From Micromonospora sp. CB01531 (GTDB lineage Bacteria; Actinomycetota; Actinomycetes; Mycobacteriales; Micromonosporaceae), in contig NZ_LWLS01000061.1 in assembly GCF_001905095.1 (NCBI RefSeq), positions 336,103-400,102 of the forward strand: DNA of 64,000 nt, given 5' to 3'. Numbering within the stretch: the stretch's first letter is position 1; each line of letters opens with the position of its first letter. The notes beneath the pieces were generated by a model. That model was not told the origin of the DNA and did no database searches. It worked only from the letters and a program-made list of their open reading frames with translations. Of this stretch, positions 17,601-23,864 are shown piece by piece. The position numbers and the translations under genes were made by a program.

Positions 17601-17666
17601 CCTCCGTCGCCGGTTCCGCTGACCGGCGTCAGTGCTCTCGGGCAGGGTCGTAGGTCCGGTGCTCAC
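14661..17666 (-). CDS. NIT-domain sensor histidine kinase-like protein (CvnA-like)
   Basis: 1001 residues. First membrane segment ~33-55, an extracellular helical region of the nitrate/nitrite-sensing NIT type (~60-320, with KERMAAAAYLAG), second membrane segment ~330-355, HAMP, a histidine-kinase helix region (RRNDENLLVLAG), HATPase (ELLDNATRFSPP), then a ~350-residue Pro/Ala-rich tail. GTG at 17666 has GGAGG seven bases upstream; further upstream codons are not conserved. Heads the conservon. NIT domains are widespread in such kinases, so nitrate as ligand is only suggested by the neighbouring nitrate genes. Confidence 0.88.
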   Translation of the reverse strand: MSTGPTTLPESTDAGQRNRRRRLPRLRDARIRSKLALILVVPVAAVIALATIRLVSVGEGAYDATRIRSLTALSIDVSALAQDLHKERMAAAAYLAGAEQKPDDYNLRVRSTDERIAAYQEERIGLGDVPASVRSRLKVIDDHLAALNGTRQEVLDRQQMPVAKATLRYGIILNDLVAYGDTLAQQPGAEGIADARRAVAAFAHAKAEVAEEQAVVFTALAAGRIDEEQFSSFVGTLTAQQEALIAFSQAAEPAQRALVDSTVSGDAVQLADRVANDVSRSVNKAPLVGRDDAAAAIGAVNDLMRWAEIQLQNQLLADADAVLSAVIRQAVLESLIVLLTLFIAVSLAVVLARSLNESLRRLREGALAVANHDLPDAVNRLQNVNAIGDGGVDEIVQQVRDPIQLTNRDEVGQVAAAFNVVHREAVRVAAEQAALRTSVSAMFLNLARRSQNLVDRMIGELDAIERGEEDPKRLAQLFELDHLATRMRRNDENLLVLAGADSAVPRRDDALLVDVLRAAQSEVELYNRIEFGTVDTDISVAAHAVNDVVRLVAELLDNATRFSPPNTTVVADGRRIRDYVLIQVEDRGLGLSDEQLDSLNRRLAAPPTVDVAAFRLMGLAVVSRLGARYGIRVELRRNVEGGTVAQVTLPNSAVVLPANRGPAQLSRPRQPLAVEQAPLNPVGHTAEPLAGAGRTTTATLTDQWRTPTPPARWQSLDEARDTGPAVQVGGGTGALPPVPPPAPATPVSGAGYAVGGPTLGYPALAPLPKRTPGGEVAATSASATPLGPTSAPPAYPAVSAYQPLASAPPVDVAKPAPAAPLAAHPAEAPIFREMEAVWFRSHGEDETTIFARPRFDEDPPPAPKRSATAPPLPTRTPGAQASAMASPPPYTPPPAAVPPPAPPAPPAIDPDAWRTAADDGWARASQAAEPSTGGTTRSGLPKRVPQAQLVPGGIEPKGGRSRAKRTPDEVRGLLSAYHRGVQRGRTAGADLNSNSTKETNR

Positions 17667-17974
17667 GACATCGCCTCCGTCGTTTCTTCCACGCTTGACC
17701 CGCCGACCCGTGCCTGGTGCAGCGGCCAGCGCCACGCGCGGCACGGCCGGAATTTCATCAGAAGAGATCCGACTTGGGAAGCCGCAGTGAGGCAGGAAAC
17801 GCCCGGCGGCGACTCAACCCCTGATCCGGTCAACTATTACCTTCATTTCCTCAAGCCCCTGAACAGGGCATGTAACTCCAAGGTGGTCATTCGTATCTGC
17901 GCAGTAATTACCGGTTAACGTTCCGTGCCCCCAGCATGTGGGACGACCGTCCCACGCAACTCCCGGCAGCGCGC

Positions 17975-18003
17975 TTGACCACAGGGCTTGGCATTGGCAA
18001 GGT
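17975..18003 (+). promoter_or_regulatory. Probable promoter of the substrate-binding lipoprotein gene
   Basis: -35 TTGACC (17975-17980), 17-base spacer, -10 CAAGGT (17998-18003), giving a leader of about 100 bases. The rest of the 445-base divergent region (17667-18111) is relatively AT-rich near 17820-17920 but shows no operator I can name. Confidence 0.45.
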
Positions 18004-18111
18004 TTTGCAGGCTTCGCGCACACCGTACGGCAGACCAATCCCGTTTCTCCACTGAGGACGGACTAGCGGCGGTGATCGGGCCTGCGCCCACGCCGCACCT
18101 GGAGGACTGAG

Positions 18112-19293
18112 TTGAGCCCCATCCGCTCCGCGAGCATCGCGGCGCTCGCATCGGCCGTGCTGGCCACCACGCTCACCGGCTGCCAGTTCGGCGGGGAGCA
18201 GCAGGACATCAGCCCCATCGTCATCGCGGCGGACCTCGAACTGTCCGGCGGCTCCGCGCCGGTGGGCAAGGTGTACCAACGCGCGCTGAAACTGAAGGTG
18301 GACCAGCTGAACTCCTCCGGCGCACTCGGCGGCCGAAAGATCGAGCTCAAGGTGAAGGACAACCGCTCGGACGCCGCCGAATCCTTGCGCAACATCAACG
18401 ATTTCGCCAATGACTCGCGGATCAGCGCCGTCATCATGGGCGGTTGCAACGATTGCGCGGTCGGCGCCGCCCGGACGATCGGCGAGAAGCGCATTCCCAC
18501 GATCGCGCTGGCGTCCACCAGCGCCGTCACCGAACCGGTCGCCGAGCGCAAATACGTCTTCAAACTGGCGCCGAACGCCGGCGACAGCGCTGCCGCGCTC
18601 ACCGCCGAACTGGCCCGGAAGGGCCTCCGCAAGGTGGCCGTGCTGCACAGCGCCGACCAGTCCGGCCAGGAAGGGCTGACCGCGCTGCGCCGCGAGTTCG
18701 GCAAGGCCGGCATCCGGCTGCTCCGTGCCGAGGCGGTACGGCCCACCGACACCGACGTCAGCGGCCAGGTCTCGCAACTGGTGGCGAAGAAGCCGCAGGC
18801 ACTGGTCATCTGGACCTCACCGGAGCAGGCCTCGCTCGCGGCCGACAACGCCCGGGAGAACCGCTACCCCGGGTCGCTCTTCTTCGACGCGGCGGCGGCG
18901 GGCGACCTCTTCCTCGGCGCCTCGGCCAAGTCGACGGAACAGGCGACGCTGATCTTCACCCAGACCATGGTGATCGACGACGTCATCGCCACCACCCCCG
19001 CCAAGGCGGCCCGGCGACAGTGGTTCCAGGACTACACCGCCCGTTTCGGCGGCTACCACGGCACCTCCTCGTTCGCGGCCGACGCGGTGCAGCTCATCGC
19101 GGACGCCGAGCTGCGCTCCGGCACCGCGGCCGGCAAGGTGAACCGGGACGCCCTGCGCGACGTCCTGGAGACCTCGCAGCTCGACGGCCTCTCCGGCCCG
19201 ATCCGGATGACGCCGGACAACCACTCCGGGCTGATGCCGCAGGCGCTGACGACGCTGGTGGCGCGGGGTGGCCGCTGGCGGCTCGCTGGCTGA
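18112..19293 (+). CDS. Substrate-binding lipoprotein, branched-chain amino acid type
   Basis: 393 residues. Lipoprotein signal with lipobox LTGC (Cys24), then a two-lobed periplasmic-binding fold of the Leu/Ile/Val family (IVIAADLELSGGSAPVGKVYQRALKLKVDQLN). TTG start at 18112 with GGAGG six bases upstream. No permease or ATPase gene follows, so it is an orphan receptor. Being divergent from the NIT-domain kinase cassette, it may present a ligand to that system; this is inference. Confidence 0.87.
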   Translation: MSPIRSASIAALASAVLATTLTGCQFGGEQQDISPIVIAADLELSGGSAPVGKVYQRALKLKVDQLNSSGALGGRKIELKVKDNRSDAAESLRNINDFANDSRISAVIMGGCNDCAVGAARTIGEKRIPTIALASTSAVTEPVAERKYVFKLAPNAGDSAAALTAELARKGLRKVAVLHSADQSGQEGLTALRREFGKAGIRLLRAEAVRPTDTDVSGQVSQLVAKKPQALVIWTSPEQASLAADNARENRYPGSLFFDAAAAGDLFLGASAKSTEQATLIFTQTMVIDDVIATTPAKAARRQWFQDYTARFGGYHGTSSFAADAVQLIADAELRSGTAAGKVNRDALRDVLETSQLDGLSGPIRMTPDNHSGLMPQALTTLVARGGRWRLAG

Positions 19294-19302
19294 TTTTCTT
19301 CC

Positions 19303-19384
19303 TTGCGGTTGGGGTGTGGCCCCAGCACAACCGGCTCCGGGCGGTCAGGCTTGATCCCTCCGCCGGTTGCGCTGGGGCCACACC
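19303..19384. repeat. Conserved-loop hairpin element, copy 1
   Basis: Shared lead TTGCGGTTGGGG (19303-19314), then 23-base arms (19313-19335 and 19362-19384) pairing at 22 of 23 positions around a 26-base loop (19336-19361, TCCGGGCGG...GATCCCTCC). The loop is identical to that at 29623-29648 while the arms are unrelated. Lies between convergent genes (lipoprotein and ABC permease), so it could also terminate both. Confidence 0.8.
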
Positions 19385-19490
19385 GTCGGTGGTTCCGCGC
19401 CGTCCGCCCCCGCTTGGTTGATCTCGGGTGTCTACGGTCGGCGTCCGGTCCACTGTCGGCGTTGTGAGTCTCGTGCGTGCCTTGTGGTGG

Positions 19491-20321
19491 TTACCTGGCG
19501 GAGGTGGTGGCTCGGACCCAGGGGAGGGCCAGGCGTTCGAGCAGGGTGAGGCCGGAGTAGAGCACGATGCTCATCAGCGCCACCAGCACGATCGCCGCCC
19601 ATGCCGTCGGGTAGTCGCCGATGCCGTTGTACTGGATGATCTGCTGGCCCAGCCCGGGTTGGTCCGAGTAGAACTCCCCGATCACGGCGCCGATCGCGGC
19701 GAGCGGCATGGCCACCTTGAGCCCGACGAAGATCTGCGGCAGCGCGGCCGGGAAGCGCACCTTCCGGAACGCCTGCCACCACGACGCGTTGAGCGACCGG
19801 CCCAGCTCGGCGAGGTCCGTCGGGGTGGTGGTCAGCCCGGTCGCGGTGGACAGCACGATCGGGAAGAAGCAGAGCAGGAACACCATGGTCAGGATGGGTT
19901 TCTCCCCCCAGCCCACGGCGACCACGAGCAGCGGCCCGAAGGCGATCTTCGGCACCGCGTTGACCGCCACCAGCAGCGGCGCGAACATCCGCTCCACCCG
20001 GCGGGAGGCGGCCAGCGCCATGCCGATCAATACCCCGACGGCCGACGAGAGCAGAAAGCCGAGCAGGGTCATCCAGGTGGTGAGCCCCAGCGCCGGCAGC
20101 AGTACATGCGCCGACCCGGTCAGCGAGCGCCACACCGACTGCGGCGGGGGAAGCACCGCCTGGTGGATCAGGTGCAGCGAGGTGACCAGCCACCAGGCGG
20201 TCACCGTGATCACCAGCCCGATCGCCGGCAGCAGCACCGTGGTCGGGCGTACGGCCGACCGGCGCGGGACGGGCGGGGGCTGCGCCGGTGCCCCGGCGCT
20301 GCTCTCGGTCAATTGCGTCAA
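19491..20321 (-). CDS. ABC transporter permease, SsuC/ThiX type
   Basis: 276 residues with about six membrane segments and the EAA-type loop (DLAELGRSLNASWWQAFRKVRFPAALPQI). Family imports nitrate, sulfonates or thiamine pyrimidine precursors. TTG start at 20321 with GAGGAC just upstream. It follows the substrate-binding gene on the same strand after a 99-base gap containing a strong hairpin. Its ATPase is encoded on the divergent transcript. Confidence 0.88.
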   Translation of the reverse strand: MTQLTESSAGAPAQPPPVPRRSAVRPTTVLLPAIGLVITVTAWWLVTSLHLIHQAVLPPPQSVWRSLTGSAHVLLPALGLTTWMTLLGFLLSSAVGVLIGMALAASRRVERMFAPLLVAVNAVPKIAFGPLLVVAVGWGEKPILTMVFLLCFFPIVLSTATGLTTTPTDLAELGRSLNASWWQAFRKVRFPAALPQIFVGLKVAMPLAAIGAVIGEFYSDQPGLGQQIIQYNGIGDYPTAWAAIVLVALMSIVLYSGLTLLERLALPWVRATTSAR

Positions 20322-20363
20322 GGTGTCCTCATCTCTCCGCCGGCCGGACGACCGGCACGCGAA

Positions 20364-20402
20364 GGGGGTGCCCCCGCCGGAGCCCCGGCGAGGCGCACCC
20401 CC
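20364..20402 (-). terminator. Intercistronic hairpin between binding protein and permease genes
   Basis: Long GC-rich inverted repeat (GGGGGTGC ... GCACCCCC outer arms, CGCCGG/CCGGCG inner arms). It could attenuate the permease or stabilise the upstream message, giving excess binding protein. Confidence 0.5.
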
Positions 20403-20420
20403 GTAGTCCGAACCGGCCGG

Positions 20421-21452
20421 TCAGGCCTTCGGCGCGAGGTTGAAGTCGATGATCTGGTCGGGGGTCAGGTTCTGCTTGAGCGCGCCCGCGCCCTGGAGCA
20501 GCGCGATGGACTTGGCCACCCGGCCGCTGTCCAGGGCGCCGATCGCGGTGCCGGAGTTGTTCGACCGGACGTACGCGGCCATCAGCTCCAGCTCGGCGGC
20601 GGCCGCGGCCGGGTTGGTCGCGTCCACGTTCTTCTTCAGGATGTCCGCCGCCTCCTTCGGGTTCGCGAGGCTGTACTCGAGGCCCTTGAGCAGCGCCGCG
20701 ACGAAGCGCTTGACCATCTCCGGCTTTTCCTTGGCGATCTTCGCGGAGGTGATCAGCGCGTTGCCGTAGAGGTCCTGCATCACGTCGCTGTAGGGCAGCA
20801 CGACCGGCTTCTTCGTGGTCACCGCCTGGACGGTCGGCTGGCCGACCACGAACTGACCGATGCCGTCGACCGAGCCGGAGCCCAGCATGCCGATCAGCGC
20901 CTGCGCCTCGCCATTGACCCAGGTCACCTTGCTGGCGTCGATGCCGGCCAGCTTGGCGTACGTCGGGAAGAGGTTGTAAACGACGGAGAACTTGGTGTCG
21001 GCAAGCCGCTTGCCCTCCAGGTCCTTCGGGGTGGCGATGTTCTTGCCCTCGACCGAGACGATGGCGGCCATGGTGCGCTGCTGGATCGCCGCCACCGCGA
21101 CGAAGTCCTCGGCCTCGCCGTTGCCCATCTGCAGGAGGCCGCCGGTCAGGTCGATCGGGCCGAAGTCGGCCTGGCCGCCGGTGATGGTCTGGATAACCGA
21201 GCCGGTGCCCTGCCCGGGCTTGATGTCAACCTCGAAGCCGGCCTCCTTGAAGAAGCCCTTCTCCTTCGCCACCCAGGCGTACGAGTCACGCCCAAAGTTG
21301 CCGAACGAGGTGAGGTAGGTCACCTTCTCCAGGGTGCCGCTGGCCGCGTTCTTGGTGTCCGCGGACTTGTCCGAGTCGCCGCTGCAGCCGGCGACGAGGG
21401 CGAGGGCGGTGGCCAGCGCGGCGGCGGCGACCGTACGGGTCAGCCTTCTCAT
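20421..21452 (-). CDS. ABC substrate-binding lipoprotein, NMT1/THI5-like
   Basis: 343 residues; signal peptide with lipobox VAGC, then an SsuA/ThiY-like binding fold (VTYLTSFGNFGRDSYAWVAKEKGFFKEAGFEVDI; QTITGGQADFGPIDL). The family binds pyrimidines, sulfonates or nitrate. ATG at 21452 with a weak upstream purine tract. Nearness to the thiamine operon suggests a thiamine precursor, but no TPP riboswitch precedes this gene, and a luciferase-like enzyme and cupin sit opposite, so substrate is open. Confidence 0.88.
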   Translation of the reverse strand: MRRLTRTVAAAALATALALVAGCSGDSDKSADTKNAASGTLEKVTYLTSFGNFGRDSYAWVAKEKGFFKEAGFEVDIKPGQGTGSVIQTITGGQADFGPIDLTGGLLQMGNGEAEDFVAVAAIQQRTMAAIVSVEGKNIATPKDLEGKRLADTKFSVVYNLFPTYAKLAGIDASKVTWVNGEAQALIGMLGSGSVDGIGQFVVGQPTVQAVTTKKPVVLPYSDVMQDLYGNALITSAKIAKEKPEMVKRFVAALLKGLEYSLANPKEAADILKKNVDATNPAAAAAELELMAAYVRSNNSGTAIGALDSGRVAKSIALLQGAGALKQNLTPDQIIDFNLAPKA

Positions 21453-21594
21453 CTATGCACCATGTCCTTTCCGACCAGGCAATGTCCGCCTAGCCGGGTC
21501 GTGGTTCGACGGTACCGGCAGGAGGGGACAGCCGACCGGACCGTCGTGAGGGGATTCTTCGCGCGCAACAGCGTACGAGAAGCTAGTTGAATGC

Positions 21595-21638
21595 CGTCAG
21601 GCGTACGGGTTGCGGAACGGATACGAAGTTGCCTGACG
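21595..21638. promoter_or_regulatory. Possible operator in the divergent ABC-transporter region
   Basis: Inverted repeat CGTCAGGC (21595-21602) and GCCTGACG (21631-21638), 28 bases apart, near the middle of the 285-base region between the binding-protein gene and the ATPase gene. It could serve one regulator controlling both transcripts. No riboswitch is seen here. Confidence 0.35.
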
Positions 21639-21737
21639 TAAACCGGACTGCCGTCTAACCCGGACGGTGCTATGCAAGGCTGCGCCCGCTACGCTAGCCC
21701 GGCTCACGTTCGTGACGTGGAAGGGAGCCGGCGGGAG

Positions 21738-22532
21738 ATGATCCGACTGTCCGAGGTGTCCCGCACCTTCGACGGCCGCTCGGGACGGGTCGAGGCCCTG
21801 CGCGGCATCGACCTCGACGTCGCGGAAGGCGAGTTCGTCGCCATCCTCGGCCGCTCCGGTTGCGGCAAGTCGACACTGCTCCGCATGATCGCCGGCCTGC
21901 TCCCGGCCACCGCGGGCGAGATCACCGTGGCCGGGACGCCCATCACCAAGCCCCGCCGGGACATCGCCATGCTGTTCCAGCGGCCCGCGCTGCTGCCCTG
22001 GCGCACGGTGCTGGACAACGTCCTGCTGCCGGTGGAGATCTTCGGCTGGAGCCGGGCGAAGCACCGGGACCGGGCCTGCGAGCTGCTGGCGATGGCCGGG
22101 CTCGGCGGCTTCGAGAAGCGCCTGCCGCACGAGCTCTCCGGCGGCATGCAGCAGCGGGTCTCGCTGTGCCGGTCGCTGATCGGCGGACCACGCGTGATGC
22201 TCATGGACGAGCCCTTCTCGGCGCTCGACGCGCTCACCCGGGAGGAACTCTCCGGCGAGCTCCAGCGGGTGCACATGGAGACGAAGGCGACCATCGTCTT
22301 CGTCACCCACTCCATCGACGAGGCGGTGCTGCTCGCCGACCGGGTGGTCGTGCTCAGTCCGCGCCCCGGCCGGATCCGCAAGGTGGTCGAGGTGGACGTC
22401 CCCCGGCCGCGCACCCTCGGCCGGCACGCGCACCTGGCCGACGTGGCCCGGATCAGCGCCGACCTGCACGAGCTGCTGATGGAGCGGGACGCGCCCGCGC
22501 AGCCGGAGCCGGCCGGGGCGGCCCGGCAGTGA
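21738..22532 (+). CDS. ABC transporter ATPase, SsuB/ThiZ type
   Basis: 264 residues with Walker A GRSGCGKST, Q-loop FQRPALLPW, signature LSGGMQQRV, Walker B VMLMDEPFSALD and H-loop FVTHSID. It should energise the permease encoded at 19.5-20.3 kb. ATG at 21738 has AAGGGAG upstream; a GTG 21 bases earlier is possible. First gene of a three-gene plus-strand unit. Confidence 0.9.
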   Translation: MIRLSEVSRTFDGRSGRVEALRGIDLDVAEGEFVAILGRSGCGKSTLLRMIAGLLPATAGEITVAGTPITKPRRDIAMLFQRPALLPWRTVLDNVLLPVEIFGWSRAKHRDRACELLAMAGLGGFEKRLPHELSGGMQQRVSLCRSLIGGPRVMLMDEPFSALDALTREELSGELQRVHMETKATIVFVTHSIDEAVLLADRVVVLSPRPGRIRKVVEVDVPRPRTLGRHAHLADVARISADLHELLMERDAPAQPEPAGAARQ

Positions 22533-22534
22533 CC

Positions 22535-23485
22535 ATGCGAGTGTCGGTCTTCACCGAGCCGCACCGCGGAGCCAGCTACGACAACCAGCTCCGCTTCGCC
22601 CGGCGGGTGGAGGAAACCGGCTTCGAGGGCTTCTTCCGGGCCGACCACTACCGGTCGATGGGCGATGACCCGGGCCTGCCCGGGCCCACGGACGCCTGGC
22701 TCACGCTGGCCGCGCTGGCCCGGGAGACCTCCCGGATCCGGCTCGGCACGCTGGTCAGCTCGGCCACCTTCCGGCTGCCCGGGCCCCTGGCCGTGCTGGT
22801 CGCCCAGGTCGACCAGATGAGCGGCGGCCGGGTCGAGCTGGGCCTCGGCGCGGGCTGGTACGAGCGGGAGCACACCGCGTACGGCATCCCGTTCCCCCCG
22901 GTCGTGGAGCGGTTCGACCGGCTGGCCGAGCAGCTGGAGATCATCACCGGGCTGTGGCGTACCCCGGCGGACGAGACGTTCAGCTTCGCCGGCGAGCACT
23001 ACCAACTCCTCGACGCGCCCGCGCTGCCCAAGCCGGTGCAGCGGCCCGGCCCGCCGGTGATCGTCGGTGGGCGGGGCCCCAAGCGCACCCCTGAGCTGGC
23101 CGCCCGGTACGCCGACGAGTTCAACCTGCCGTTCAAGTCTGTCGCCGAGACGGCCGCCGCATACGACCGGGTACGCGAGGCGTGCGACCGGACCGGCCGC
23201 GCCGAGTCGGGGCGGCCGCCGCTGGTGCTCTCCGCCGGGGTGGTGGTGGCCATCGGCCGTACCGACGCGGAGGCGCAGCGCCGGGCCGCGCCGCTGCACG
23301 TCAAGAGCGCCCTCCCCGCGGAGGATCCGGTGATCGGCTCACCCGCCCAACTCGTCGACCGGCTCGGCGAGTTCGCCGTCGTCGGCGCCACCCGGGTACA
23401 CCTGCGCCTGATCGACTTCGACGACCTCGACCACCTGGAGCTCATCGCCGCCGAGGTGCTCCCCCAACTGGACGGAACCCGATGA
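22535..23485 (+). CDS. LLM-class (F420 or flavin-dependent) oxidoreductase
   Basis: 316 residues, luciferase-like TIM barrel (TLAALARETSRIRLGTLVSSATFRLPG; VELGLGAGWYEREHTAYG), typical of actinobacterial F420-dependent or FMN-dependent monooxygenases. The ATG at 22535 follows the ATPase stop by two bases. Being in the same unit as a transporter ATPase and a cupin suggests oxidation of the imported compound; the substrate is unknown. Confidence 0.87.
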   Translation: MRVSVFTEPHRGASYDNQLRFARRVEETGFEGFFRADHYRSMGDDPGLPGPTDAWLTLAALARETSRIRLGTLVSSATFRLPGPLAVLVAQVDQMSGGRVELGLGAGWYEREHTAYGIPFPPVVERFDRLAEQLEIITGLWRTPADETFSFAGEHYQLLDAPALPKPVQRPGPPVIVGGRGPKRTPELAARYADEFNLPFKSVAETAAAYDRVREACDRTGRAESGRPPLVLSAGVVVAIGRTDAEAQRRAAPLHVKSALPAEDPVIGSPAQLVDRLGEFAVVGATRVHLRLIDFDDLDHLELIAAEVLPQLDGTR

Positions 23486-23790
23486 CCGACCTCTCCGCCG
23501 ACCTCGAACTCGGCCCCGTGGGCCAGGAGATCGTCTTCGAGAACGACAAGGTGCGGGTCTGGCACATCCGCCTGGAGCCGGGCGAGCGGCAGCCGCTGCA
23601 CCGGCACGCCCACCCGTACCTGGTGGTCGCGATCCAGGGTGCGAAGAACGTGGTGCAGACCATCGACGGCACCACCATCGATGCCGACGAGCCGACCGGC
23701 GGGGTGGTCTACCGCGACCCCGGCGCCGTGCACATGCTGACCAACGTCGGCGACACCACCTACCTGGCCCGCCTCGTCGAGCTGAAGTAA
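23482..23790 (+). CDS. Small cupin-domain protein
   Basis: 102 residues, a single conserved beta-barrel with a metal-site motif (PLHRHAHPYLVVAI) and GAVHMLTNVGD second motif. Likely a metal-binding enzyme or sensor. The ATG overlaps the upstream stop (ATGA), so it is coupled to the luciferase-like gene. Confidence 0.83.
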   Translation: MTDLSADLELGPVGQEIVFENDKVRVWHIRLEPGERQPLHRHAHPYLVVAIQGAKNVVQTIDGTTIDADEPTGGVVYRDPGAVHMLTNVGDTTYLARLVELK

Positions 23791-23864
23791 CCACCCCGAC
23801 ACCAGCGCGCCGCACCCAGAGTGGTAAGTGGCGATCGACCCCACCTGGCCGTAACGTGCCGGAC

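Noticed and set aside
19303..19384. Calling copy 1 of the conserved-loop hairpin simply a terminator
   Set aside because: Its position between convergent genes fits, but the identical loop in copy 2 inside an operon, with different stems, is not explained by termination.
21453..21737. TPP riboswitch for the ABC importer
   Set aside because: Neither CTGAGA nor the ACCTGATC..GGGTAATGCC core is present on either strand.
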